From contig OY997594.1 in assembly GCA_963921825.1 (NCBI GenBank), positions 43,704,557-43,768,556 of the forward strand: a DNA stretch of 64,000 nt. Reading direction: 5' to 3'. Position numbers and translations under genes: made by a program. The notes beneath the pieces were generated by a model. It was not told where the DNA came from. It ran no database searches and worked only from the letters and a program-made list of their open reading frames with translations. Positions 21,378 through 32,701 of this stretch are shown here, in pieces. Each line of letters begins with the position of its first letter. Within the stretch, counting starts at the first letter, position 1. The DNA is from Erodium maritimum. Taxonomy: Eukaryota > Streptophyta > Magnoliopsida > Geraniales > Geraniaceae.

Positions 21378-24210
21378 TGTCACGCCCCGAATTCGGTATG
21401 ACAGAACCTTGAACGCGAACCGTGAGACAAGTAAAACCGAAACTCAAATAATTTAGTAAAACCGCTTCAAAAGCACCACTTATATTAATAAAAAACAATA
21501 CGTTTACAACAGAAAATACGTTCAAAAACAGGTGAACAAAATAAGCCACAAAGTACGTCGCTAAACTGCCCAAAGACCCGGACTCCCGCTCCCAGCTCTT
21601 CAAGCTTCGAGAGTTCTCTTAGTCCGCCTCGCGACCAGTACCTGTAGGAAAAGCAGCAGTGGGTGAGCATTTCGCTCACCGCCACGGATACCAGATTGAC
21701 TACGACATACTAGCAGAAATGCCGGGGACACCGACATCAATCAACAAACACAGGGGACCACTACCCCATAACACATACTAACCCGACTGTCACACCAATA
21801 ACTGTCAATTTCCCCAACCATCTAACACCCGTGCACGTAATGTAGACCCGACACAGTAATGACGAGCTCAATAAACATAACACAACCGTGATCAAAATCA
21901 CGCAATACCACACCCACAACACGATTTTACGTTAGCAGGACGTTGGGCCTGGCGTAGCCCCACATTTTACCTGACCGCCGATCGAGAAGGTAGCGTACCT
22001 CATCACGGCACATAGCAACACTTTTCCGAGTGCTAGTCGGACGGAGGGCCTCTCCTTCATCGCGGAACCGTGGCACCCTTTGTCAAGGGCGAGTTGACCG
22101 TCGGGCCATACCTCCACCCACACACAAAGATCACAAGAAATGTCACACAATATCAACAAACCACACACTGCACGGTTTCCGGTAGTAAACCGGGTAGGCC
22201 CGGCGTAGCCTCGCATTTTACCCGATCGCCCCTCGGGAAGGCAGCGTACCTCATTGCGGCACATAGAAACACTTTTCCGATTGCTAGTCGGAAGGAAGGC
22301 CTCTCCTTCATCGCGGAACAACGCAACACTTTACCGATAGCTAGTCGGAAGGTGGGCCAACCTCAAACGCGGTACCGTGGCACCCTTTGTCGATGGTGAG
22401 TCGACAAGCGGGCCAAACCTCCACACCAATATCATAAATCACACAATGCTCAGCAAATAGCGAAAAATAACGTAACGACTAACTACCACTCAGTAAGTCA
22501 GTCAACAACAATACGAATTTAACACCCCACATGCACACATGGCCACACACAAACACAACCAGATCACTCAACCTACGGGCACAACCAGGTGCCCACATGT
22601 GATTCCTATCGCACGGTAAGTTTACTTAACCTACGACACCACCAAGTGCCACATGCATTTATATTGTTCGATAAGTTCACTTATCCTACGACACCACCAA
22701 GTGTCACATGTATTTCTATTGTTCGATAAGTTCACTTATCCTACGACACCACCAAGTGTCACATGCATTTCTACTAATAACTTTCCCTAATCAAGGCCGA
22801 TATCCTGCTACTTTTTTCTACCTTGTAAAGCGTTCCAAGTCTGATGCTCACGCTCCGGCAATGCTCATGATCACCCGCTTAGCCTCCTCTTTCCGCGGTC
22901 GGTGGCACGGTCTAAGGTGATCAAAAAATAATACACTTGTTAAATATGCAGGCAAAACTGAATTTAATGAATTTAACGTCCAAAAGCAACCCTGACAATG
23001 CCGATCGCTCCCAAACTTCTCAATTACTCGACAATGTCAACAATGGGCCCGGAAAGGCCCGATTCGCCCGGCTCGGCGAATCTGCCCGAAATCGAAAAAC
23101 GCCCTTTCGGGGCTCCGAAAATTCCCATTTTTGTTTCTACGATCCTAAAATAATTCGCGTGTCCCAACGCATTCGACAAAAGCAATTTCCGATGTCCGAG
23201 CGATTTAATTCGCGTTTAAAGTTTCTAAACCCGTCATTCCAATTTTCCCAATTTAATTCCATAATTTATTACGGGTTGGAATTATCGACTCGGGGATCGT
23301 CCGAGACCACCCGAACACGAAAACCCGAGACCCGACCACGTGGGCCCCACCCGGCCATCCATTGGCCGTGGGTGGCTGGACCGGTCAGGGCCGGTCCGAC
23401 CACTACCGTGGCCGGTTCAGGCCGTGGTCAGCCACCACCCACGGCCTCCGGAAACCGTTTATTTTCGCCCCAAAACGTTCCTAACAAACTCCAATCCTTA
23501 AACCAACCTTATTTAAACCATTTAAACTTAAACCCTAGAATTCAAACGTGTAATAACGAGAAAAAGTCGGGTTCTTACCGTAGGGAACGTTGAGAGGATG
23601 ACGATTACGCAAGAAAAGAGGCGATCCAACGGTCGGATCGTCGATAAAACCCTAAATTCCAACACTTTCTTTTCTTTTTTCTCCTTCCTCTTCTCTCTCT
23701 TCTCCCTCTTTTTTTTCTATTTTGGCCGGACACTACTCTCAACCATTCCTTTTTATTTTGCTTTAAAATCAAACCAACAAAAAATGACCAAAATACCCTC
23801 TTACCCCTTTGCTTTTAATTTTAAGTCCAAGGGTACATTATTCGCGAAATTCGGCCGTCTCGGGCCCCGTGCGGGCCTATTTTCCAAGAATTTATGAAAT
23901 TTCGCGTTCTACAATGAAACGACCCAACTAAGATCGCTGCAACGACGACTAAGCTTTTTGGATCCAAATCGGGCCTCGAACGGACCAAAAAGTCGCTCGG
24001 TTGACTTTTTCGCAAAGAGTCAACTTTTCCTGAATTGGTCAAAAAGTTGCCATGAGTTATCCGGAAGTCACTTTGGTCGATATCGGGGTCAATTTAAGTC
24101 CGATATGACCCTCGGGGTCAATTTTAGTTTATTTAGGTGGATGTCCAAAATTTAAATAATTTCCGTTTTTCCGCCGATTTGACCGGCGCTGACCGAGAGC
24201 AGTCCTTACA
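21378..24210 (-). repeat. LTR-T, 5' LTR of the Tekay element
   Basis: A 2833-bp partner of the LTR at 10291-13069. It carries an extra tandem copy of the TCATCGCGGAA / GCTAGTCGGA zone (about 21940-22390). It lacks part of the GC-rich zone near 23440 and an interval near 23845 that the partner keeps. The 218-codon open frame at 22937-23593 mirrors the one in the partner and is non-coding. Confidence 0.92.
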
Positions 24211-24228
24211 TATCGTCCCGAACCCATA

Positions 24229-24229
<1 letters not shown>

Positions 24230-24266
<37 letters not shown>
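24230..24266. repeat. (TA)n microsatellite, foldback target
   Basis: A run of about 18 TA units next to the left end of the foldback. A shorter TA run (25176-25185) lies at its right end. Confidence 0.9.
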
Positions 24267-24269
<3 letters not shown>

Positions 24270-25175
24270 GAGCTTTCAGGTACAACACAATCTTTAAATA
24301 CGAAATACGACTTAATCCCAACTTTTGGAATCGCATATTGCCCAAGGGCTGCGATTTTCGCATGTCTGATTTTTTTTTCACCAAGTTTCTTATTTTGATC
24401 TTTCCCGCTTCGTTTCAACTCCGATTTAATTTTTTCTTGCGCCAAAAACTTTCTTTTTTCAAGATCTATCTATCAAGTAACATATTGAATATATTTTGAA
24501 GCAAAAAAAAAACATGTACAAGCAAAAACACAAATCGTTAACCGTGCACTAATGTATGTTCTTGCAACTGCATTTGTATGAATAAGCTAATATTAATGTA
24601 TGTTTAAGCTAATCTTAATTTATTAGCGTACACGTACAAAACATTCATACACATACAAATGCAAATAGTAAGAACATACACTAAGTTTAGCGTATACATA
24701 CATCTGAAACAACATGCATTAAGGTTGGCTTACACATACAAATGAAAATGCCAAGAACATACATTTAGAATTGTATAAACATACATTAAGTTCAGCGTAC
24801 ATATATAACAGAAAATTAAAAAACATGAAGTTGTAAAAACATACATACAAAACATACATTAAGATTAGCTTATTCATACAAATGTAGTTGCAAGAACATA
24901 CATTAGTGTACGGTTAACAATTTTTTTTTTTGCTTCTACATCTTCTTTTTTGCTTCAAAACATATTCAATATGCTACTTGATAGATAGATCTTGAAAAAA
25001 GAAAGTTTTTGGCGCAAGAAAAAATTAAATCGGAGTTAAAACGAAGCGGGAAAGATCAAAATAAGAAACTGGGTGAAAAAAAATAAAAAAAATCAGTCAT
25101 GCGATTTGCGATTCCAAGGCTGGGATTGAGTCGTATTTCGCACAAAATTGGCCAAGTCGTACCTGAATGTTATCC
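24267..25175. mobile_element. foldback MITE 1, inserted in (TA)n
   Basis: The outer ends GGGGAGCTTTCAGGTAC and its imperfect inverse GTACCTGAATGTTATCC face each other. Inverted arms of about 320 bp follow, with the same landmarks in mirror order: TTTCCCGCTTCGTTT, ACTCCGATTTAATTTTTTC, TTGCGCCAAAAACTTTC, AAGATCTATCTATCAAGTA and TTAACCGT.CACTAATGTATG. The centre holds degenerate AAGAACATACATTA-type repeats. There is no coding capacity. TA-rich sequence on both sides fits insertion into a TA microsatellite. The arms are shared with the elements at 31340-35715 and 58293-58465. Confidence 0.75.
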
Positions 25176-25540
25176 TATATATATAATAAGACTTGGCCAA
25201 ACACCCTTATTGGGCTATTGGAGTATTCAACAAATCCATTAGTTAATATATATTATTGTGTTTTATTTATCAAATTAAAATTACGGAAAACCATAATTAT
25301 TCTTGTGAAGACCGACTCGGTGAAAATATTTAATTTATTTAAAATCTAATCGTTCGGACCATCGAGGTTGGAAAACGGTTGTCTTTTTTTGAACGACTGC
25401 AAAAGAGAAAAGAACTTAAAAAAAAAAAAAGAGAAGCCAGGTCCGGACCAGGCCTGGCGCGCAGACCCATCCCGCCCAGCTCTCCTCTTGGGTCACGCAG
25501 CCTGCCATCGCCAGAGGCCCAAGCCAGTTGAGGGCTTGGG

Positions 25541-25547
25541 TATAAAA
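25541..25547 (+). promoter_or_regulatory. TATA box in mosaic LTR
   Basis: TATAAAA stands about 60 bp upstream of a long C/T-rich stretch (25590-25860), the usual look of a plant promoter with its 5' leader. It would start the LTR transcript to the right. Activity is not shown by the sequence. Confidence 0.5.
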
Positions 25548-27469
25548 CTCGAAATTAGGGATTGAAACCCTAATTTCGCAGCCTCACTCGAGCTTCCCCC
25601 TTCTTCATCTTCCTCCTTGTCTTCGCGCAGCCCCGACCCTCACTTCCCCCTCGCACGCCCGGCTCCGACCTTCTGGTCTCCTTCCTCTCACCTTCTCTCC
25701 ATCGCCGAACCACCATCTCTCTCTCTCCTTCTTCTCTCCCATCCTCAACCCGCCGCCCCTTCCTCCCTCCACCTCTGATCTCTCCCAAGCCCGTCACCGG
25801 TCCCGCCTCCTCCTCCGTTTCTCTCTGACCTCCCTTGTTCTGTCTCCTTGCGGGTTCGATTCTGGCGAGACCCTCGCCGTCCTGCGCTGTTCCGGAAGCA
25901 AGCGCGCCGCAACGCCCCGTCGCTGGAGAGTTCGGCAGAGCCCGGGACGTCGTGTTTCCGGCGAAACCCTGGTCGTACGGGCCAGATCTGAGGCGAGTTC
26001 CCGTCGTCTTCCGTCGCCTCCACCTTTTTCCCACGGTGAGAACCCGAAACCGTGTTGTTTTGGGTCGTCGGCTGTAGCTTCGCCGGTGACCGGCCGGACA
26101 TAATCCGAGCCCTTTTTTCTTCCCTCTTTTGCTGTTCCTTGTCCCGAGCGTTCTCTTGGTTCTGGTCGGTGTGGAAAGAAATTTTCAAGAGGAAATTTAT
26201 ATAAACGAGGAACAGTTCTAAATCAAAAAGGAAGAGGATTTTGAGCTAAAATCTGTTTTAAAAAGGGAAGTAAGCTAAAACGAGTTGGATTCAAAGTTGT
26301 TTTTTGTGAATCTGAACTTTTGAAAGCAAATCAAAAGGAAACTGAAAAGAAAGTAAATTTGAAACAAAATGGGGTTGTTTTGAAAAGAGTACAAAGAAAA
26401 GAAATTGTTTGTAAAACGAGAAATCAGATTTAAATGAAAAAGGATTTGAAATAAAAGAATTTGAAGTCAGTTTTGACTTAAGATGGTTTGGAACTGGACG
26501 TTTAATCGGACTTAGAACGGGATAATAAACGAAACCGCTGGATCGGGTGCCTCGGGATCCGTGCCTCAAAATCCGTGTACCGGGTTCTGAGTTCGATGTA
26601 CGGGTGCTTGAACCTGATTCGCCGTAATACCGCTCTTAGCTCGCTCGAGTCTAAAAGACAACTTTTGAACTTAATCGAAACCGTCGTAACCTTTAAATTT
26701 AATTTGTGAAACCGGTTTTAATGGTAACTTTCTGTGTAAAGTAGAGTGCGGCTTCGACCGAAGAGAAAACCGGGGTTAGACCCAGACGCGGACTTCGCCC
26801 TGGAAGACGACGTTGGCCCGGTCGTCAGTAGCTAGGAGACGCTGCTGTGGTTTCGTCGTGAGGTAGGGAAAAGTAGCCGGATCTCGCCCCTGATTAGGGA
26901 AAGTTAACAGTAGAATTGCATGTGACACCGGGGTGTCGTGGGTTGAGTAGGTTTATTTAAATATTAGAAAAGCATAATACGAGATTGTAGCATTTATGAG
27001 AAAAGCATGTGACACTTAGTAGTGTCGTAGGAACAGAGAACTTAGCGATATTAGAATTACTGGAGGCATATGACCATGCCCGGAGGTTGACTGTTTAATT
27101 TATGTCTTGGGTGGCCATGAGAGCCCGTATTTGATTGTTGACATCTTGGGTGGCCGTGAGAGCCCGTATATTTAAATTGGTGTCTTAGGTGGCCATGAGT
27201 GCCCGTGTTTTACTGTTGGTGTTTTGGGGTGGCCGTGAGTGTCGTGGGGTCGTTGAACCCGAGTTTGACCGTTGGTGTGTCTTGAGTGGCCGTGAGTGCC
27301 CGTGGGGTTGTTGAACCCGAGTCTTGACCGTTGGTGTGTCTTGAGTGGCAGTGAGTGCCCGTGGGGTTGTTGAACCCGAGTCTTGACTGTTGAGGAGTCT
27401 TGAGTGGCCTTGAGTGCCTGTGTGCTTGAACTTGCCTGTGATTGTGATTGTGGTTACCTGAAGTTGTGA

Positions 27470-27660
27470 GTTCGAAAGGTCGACAGCCTGATCCGACTAA
27501 GTGTCGATGAACTGTGATAGGTCGACAGCCTGATCCGACTTAGTGTCGATGAACTACAAAGGTCGACAGCCTGATCCAACTTAGTGTCGATGAATTGCGA
27601 TAGGTCGATAGCCTGATCCGACTTCGTGTCGAGGAATTGCGATAAGTCGATCCTGGACCT
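27470..27660. repeat. GTCGACAGCCTGATCC minisatellite (about 4 units)
   Basis: About four units of 42-45 bp, each with GGTCGACAGCCTGATCC and GTGTCGATGAA. The same minisatellite, longer and more uniform, is in the copy at 32702-35705. Confidence 0.85.
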
Positions 27661-28674
27661 GATTGAGATTGGTTTTTGAGCAGCTGGTGTGCGATCCTTT
27701 GTGATCTTGTTTGGCGTTGTGTAGTCTTTCTATTGTGTCCTTGGAGGAGGTCGTCGATAGTTGTGTCGGGTCTACATTGTGTTATCGAGTGTTGAGTCTG
27801 TTGAGGAAAGTAACGGGTGGTGTGTCAGTTGAGTAATTGAGTTGGGGATTGTAGTCCCGGTGTTGGGTTTGGTTTTAGTGTTACTGGCTTTATCTACTAA
27901 TTATGCCATAGTCAGTCTGTTATCCGTGGTGGTGAGCGAACGCTCACCCCTAGCTGCTTTTCCTACAGGTACTGATCACCAGACGGACTAGGTTAGCTCT
28001 TGAAGTTCGTGGAGCTTGGAGCGGAGTCTGGTCTTTATTTTGTTGTGTCTAGTGACGGATATTGTACCTTGTCCACTTGTTGGGACGTTTTTGTATTGTA
28101 AAAATTCTTATTTTGATAAAGAATTGGTAATTTCAAAGTATTTATGAAAACAGGTTTCAAGTGTTTTTGTGATTTTAAATGTTCACGTCCCGAGTTCGGT
28201 TTACTGAAATTGGGGCGTGACAATTCTAGAATGTTTGGACTTAAAAGGGATCTTAGTTTGACTAGGTCAAAAGGAAACAAGACACCTCCTTTGTTTGGGT
28301 TTCTTATTTCTACTTAGATTGGTTTAGGGTAAATCAAGTCTTATAAATACAACACGTGTGGGGGCCGAAAATAACAAGAATCATAGCTGAAATTTTTACC
28401 CACCCTTATAGAGAGGAAAGAGTCATTCATTTATGGTTACTAGCAACTCAAGTTGTGGAGTCATCTTTCTTGTGTGGATACCGTTAGAGGGAAAATACTT
28501 GGGTGCCTCGACTTATCTTTACAAAGGTCCCCGTCTCGAACCAACAAGCTCCAAAGTAGCCTATATAAAAGTAAACATTTTTACATATACGCATAGATGA
28601 GCTTTAATCGATACATGTGGATCTAGGCTTTACATTTTATTTTTTGTCATGTTAATTTAACACGTAATCCAACA

Positions 28675-30593
28675 TAAATTATTTGTTATTTCTTTGAGAA
28701 GAAGATTGCTATAGAATTATCACAATAAATTTTCAATGGTCTAGATATACAGTCGACTATACAAAGCCTTAAAATAAAATTATGCATTCACAATACATGA
28801 GAACCTTGTTTGTAATCTTTGAGTGGTCCTTTCCAAAATTACTTTAATATCAAACCAACATGTCAACAACAAAGTTGATATTAGGTTGAGTTCATGTCCA
28901 AACATAGTTCAAACTCACAACCACTGATGCATTCTTATTGTTCCAACTTATTTTGCGGACATTTTATTTTTCCTAAAATCTCCCATTTCTATATAGGAAC
29001 AATCCTTGAGGAGACTTTTTTTTTGTTTTATATATCTCTCTAGAACTTTGTTGATGTAAACGTTATGAGACAACCACATTGTTTGTTGTGATCTATTCCA
29101 ATCACATTGGAAACCTTACCCATATCTCTCATCTTAAAATTATAAAAGTGGTACTTTTTCACATTATGCAACATACCCATATCATTTACACACGTAAGAT
29201 ATTATCAACATACAAGACTAAAATAAACAAACTTGTTCCCATTAATGGTAATCTATATGCACCGATCAACAACAATTTGTTTAAACCGTATGACGTGATG
29301 ATTCATAGAACTCTTAGCATTGTACGCCTTGTCTTCATTACGTAAAGACAAAATCATTATACTTTGAGTTATACTTTCTCCTCATATCTCCATTTAGTTA
29401 GGCGGTTTTGACATCCATTTGGTGAAGCCCAAAATCATTATGAGACAACAAAGCTAAAACAAATCTCAAGGAAACCTTCATAGATACCGGAGAGAAGACT
29501 TCGTTAGAGTCAATGCCATCTTTCTAAGTGAAGCCTTTGGAAACAAGTCAGACTTTCTATATTTCAATTATTCTTTCAAGTGGTCGTTTGTTCTTATAAG
29601 CCCAATTCGACCCAATGGTCTTCGAACCCTCAGGTAACACAAACAAGTCACATATTCTAAAATCTCCTATAAATTTCATCTCCTCCTTCATGACGATTAA
29701 CTCTTTTTTGAATTGTCACTTTCCTTCACGACCCAATGGAGCCTCACTTATGCTAAAGTCACATTCACTTTCAACAAAAATAAACCACATAATCGTCTGG
29801 TATGGATGATCTTTTTCCCATACAGATCGCCTTAACTGTTTATTTTGTATAAAATTCTCCCCTTGAATTCTGACTTGGTTATCATTAAAGTTGTAATTTT
29901 GTTGACTTGGCACAACATTATGTTGTTTTATCATGTTATTTGACCCTATTTGTACAGGTGCATTTTTAGGCAGAAGAATTTCATCCTTAACTTCACGAAT
30001 ATTCATATTTTGTGGTTCAATACTCCCACTAGTTCAACCATTCTCAATGAATCTTACATTATAAGTCTATATCATTCTCGTACTATGGCCAGATGCATAA
30101 AATATGAAGCCTTTTAACTTTTTAGGATAAACAATTAAATTTCCTCTGATCATCCTAGGATCTAGCTTCTTTTCAATTATGTTATACACCTCTCTTTTCC
30201 CAGGCAACCCCTAATCTATAGATGTCTGAAACTGGGTATCCTTCCCATCCATTGTTCATTAGGAGTCTTACAAACCGTTTTGCTAGGAACCCTATTTAAA
30301 ACATAGGTTGTAGTTTTTATTGCATAAATCTATAAAGAAAGAGGCAAAGAAAAAAATACTTAACATAATTCTAACCGTATTTTTCAAAGTATGATTTTGC
30401 CTCTAGGCTACATCATTATGCTGAGGTGTACCAAGCATTGTATACTGTGTACAAACTTCTTTCTTTTCAAGTAATTTTTCAAATCGACTAGCACATTGAC
30501 CCTTCTTAGTGAAACTTTTATAACACTCACCACCACCATCAAATATCACAATCCTATCTCTTTTCTAATTGCCTTTCAAACTCATTTAGGAAT
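28675..30593 (-). mobile_element. Ty1/Copia fossil C, left part (RNase H, RT, integrase)
   Basis: The minus strand shows Copia parts in the expected order: integrase with an HNDVA-type block near 30400-30430, an RT start with a KDGIDSNEVFSPV-like block near 29500, a YVDN(I/L)-type catalytic region near 29190, and an RNase H YCDNS block near 28720. The element is heavily broken (more than ten interruptions). It continues to the right of the plus-strand Copia D, at 50630-51050. Its 3' end is cut at 28675 by the end of Copia B's LTR. Its own LTRs were not found. Confidence 0.7.
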
Positions 30594-30995
30594 TGTTGGG
30601 TTATTTTATAATCCAACATGTGGGCTTCCAAATTGCGACATATATTTGGGGTCAATATTCGTATTGGACTAAATAATTGGTATGGGCTTTGTAATGTGCG
30701 ATGCCCACTATAGGTCTAATTAGTTTAATGGGCTTTAATTAGAGCCTATATATAAATTAGTAATTAGGGTTTGGTCCCCAAGATTAATCACTCATTTTTC
30801 TCTTCTCCTCCATCCCCATCTATTGAATGAGAGCACATTGTGAGCATAAGATATTAATTTGTGGAAGACCAAGCCAATCTTGTTCTCGTTATTGGCATGG
30901 AATCATCAGGTACGCTATCTATGTTGTTCTATAATTAAATCCTGATTATTTGACTAAGTGTTGGATTCTTAAGGGATTCGATTTTGGTTCTTTCA
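30594..30995 (+). repeat. Copia D 5' LTR
   Basis: Starts TGTTGGGTTATTTTATAATCC and ends CTTTCA two bases before the primer-binding site. A TATATAAAT box lies near 30749-30757, in the right place for an LTR promoter. Confidence 0.88.
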
Positions 30996-30997
30996 AG

Positions 30998-31011
30998 TGA
31001 TATCAGAGCCA
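30998..31011 (+). other. Copia D primer-binding site
   Basis: TGATATCAGAGCC matches the initiator-Met tRNA complement TGGTATCAGAGCC at all but one base, two bases after the LTR. Confidence 0.88.
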
Positions 31012-31679
31012 CGCTTCAGTCGAAATATTAGGGTTTAATTTCATTGGCTTTTATTGGATTAATCTTGACTTGTTGATGTTGCTTACATATATGAACAATA
31101 TAATTGGCAGCTACGGTTTGTTCTGACAAGGGTGGTAATTTTGGCTTTTATTGTACCTGATATACGGTTTCCTTTGGCTTGAATGCATGTTATCGTCGCT
31201 CGTTTTATATAAGCTATATATATATATGATTCATGCATGTACTGGTTCATGTCTTTAAAATATGTTTTTTATTTTTTGCATTCAAATGACTTGAACCACT
31301 GATCTGGAAAAGGATACTTAAAGGCTTTATATATATATAGAGGAGAAATCTATTGAGAACCACTCTTAACATAGGAATCGTGAGAACCAATCCTAGCCAT
31401 TACCATTTATGATCCAACGCTCATCAAAATGCCACATCATCACCCAAATTCAACCCTCATACACGCCTATTTCATTCATTCTCACACAAGCAAGGGTATA
31501 ATTGTAATAACATGGTGCCATGTGGACAAATGTCCATTTTTTTTCCACCAATTCACTAATTTAATATTTCCCCTTTCGTTTGAACTCCGACTAACTTCAA
31601 ACTTGCGCCAATATTTTTCTTTTTTCAAGGCCTTTAAATCAAGATCACTCATGAATATATTTTGAAGCACGAAAATAAA

Positions 31680-32390
31680 AATTTATATCAAGGTGATAAA
31701 AATAATGTTGAGCGTTGATAAGTGTTCACTAATAAATGTTTTATATCGGAGTACCAAACTAGTGCTAAATGTTGATAAAAAAACATGTAATGAGGTGATA
31801 AGAAACAAATAATGAGGTGATAAAAACCATTTTCAATTTTGATAATAAGTGTGATACACTAGAGTTTAACGTTGATAAAAAAAACTTGTGATGAGGTGAT
31901 AAAAACACGTAACTCAATGATAAATCTAGTATTTAGTGTTGATAAAACTGGTGTGCATAAAAAGCATGTGATGAGATGATACAAATCATGATCAGTTTTG
32001 GAGAATGGGGTGATAAAATTATTTTAAAGTGTTGATAAAAACAGGGTAAAGTTTAGATAAACCCAGAGCAAAGTGTTGATAAAAATTACCCATATATAAT
32101 TCCTTTAAAAACCAGCCCCGAAATAATTTTTTTCGTGCTTCAAAAAAACATGTGATGGGGGTGATAAAACACACGTAATTTGAATGATAAACCTAGTGTT
32201 TAGTGTTGATAAAACTAGTGTTCATAAAAAGCACGCGATGAGGTGATAAAATCATGATAAGTTATGGAAAAATGAGGTGATAAAATCAGTGTAAAGTGTT
32301 GATAAAACCAATTTAAAAGTGTTGATAAATCTAGAGCAACGTGTTGATAAAATTACTCAGATTTTTTTAAAAAAAAAATCTACCCCGAAA
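31680..32390. repeat. GTGATAAAA / GTTGATAAA short-period repeats
   Basis: More than twenty loosely spaced copies of GTTGATAAA(A) or GGTGATAAAA occur every 20-45 bp. A larger block (CATGTGATGAGGTGATAAAA ... CTAGTGTTTAGTGTTGATAAAACT) is repeated at about 31890-32100 and 32150-32350. Confidence 0.85.
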
Positions 32391-32701
32391 TAATTTTTTT
32401 TTCGTGCTTCAAAATATATTCATGACTGATCTTGATTGAAAGCCCTTAAAAAACAAAACTAATGGCGCAAGTTTGAAGCCAATCGGAGTTCAAACGAAGC
32501 GGGAAAAATTAAATTAGTGAATTGGTTAAAAAAAATATGATAGTTTTACTAAAAAGCCCTTACCACTTACTAAAAAGTGCTGTTTTTTTGCAGTCAACAA
32601 GTCAACTACTTAATTGCATCTCATCCATCCATTCTTAAAATAGATGACTTAGATTGGTTCTCGCGGTTCCTACGTTAAAACATGGTTCTCACCGGATTTC
32701 T

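Larger units (their letters stand above)
10291..24210 (-). mobile_element. Tekay/Del-type chromovirus (Ty3/Gypsy), two LTRs, nested insertion
   Basis: This LTR retrotransposon lies on the minus strand, flanked by the target duplication TATCG (10286-10290 and 24211-24215). Parts in element order are: 5' LTR 21378-24210, primer-binding site, leader, gag, protease, reverse transcriptase, RNase H, integrase with a chromodomain-like tail, polypurine tract, 3' LTR 10291-13069. Without the solo LTR inside gag (16533-19930) it is about 10.5 kb. The coding part is broken in several places (about six or more), apart from the nested insertion. By eye the two LTRs differ at about 7% of bases in a 385-bp sample and by several large indels. 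At the commonly used plant rate of 1.3e-8 per site per year this means very roughly 2.5-3 million years, probably overestimated because many differences are CpG-type transitions. Confidence 0.92.
25304..28222 (+). mobile_element. LTR-T solo LTR, mosaic copy
   Basis: A 2919-bp plus-oriented LTR with target duplication ATTCT (25299-25303 and 28223-28227). From about 26865 to the end it matches the other copies closely (GAGGTAGGGAAAAGTAGCC, tandem zones, hairpin, GGGGCGTGACA end). From 25304 to about 26860 it does not: it starts TGTGAAGACCGACTCGG, has a clear TATAAAA box at 25541-25547, a pyrimidine-rich leader, and CCACGGTGAG at 26031-26040. It thus has a related 3' half and a different promoter half. 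Confidence 0.88.
8104..28674 (+). mobile_element. 3' LTR of Copia fossil B, dispersed by later insertions (inferred span)
   Basis: The left end is TGTTGGAT right after a polypurine tract, and the right end at 28674 is ATCCAACA, the exact inverted match. The LTR itself would be the pieces 8104-9347, 10273-10290, 24216-24266, 25176-25303 and 28228-28674, about 1.9 kb in all. Four later insertions separate them: the inverted-repeat element, the Tekay element, the foldback and a solo LTR. A TATAAAT box at 28342-28348 fits an LTR promoter in this orientation, as does CATATAAAAG near 9304. That the two ends belong together is inference from the matching tips and from removing the insertions. Confidence 0.55.

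Noticed and set aside
24137-24499. 120-codon frame and its minus-strand shadows with IYIYIY runs
   Set aside because: The frame runs through the (TA)n microsatellite and across the end of an LTR into a foldback arm.
25570-26188. Minus-strand frames of about 150 codons, rich in Arg, Glu and Gly
   Set aside because: They are the reverse of the C/T-rich leader of the mosaic LTR. Composition alone keeps them open, and no domain is visible.
30998-31011. tRNA-like fragment (TGATATCAGAGCC) as a tRNA gene
   Set aside because: It is the primer-binding site beside an LTR; no cloverleaf can be formed.
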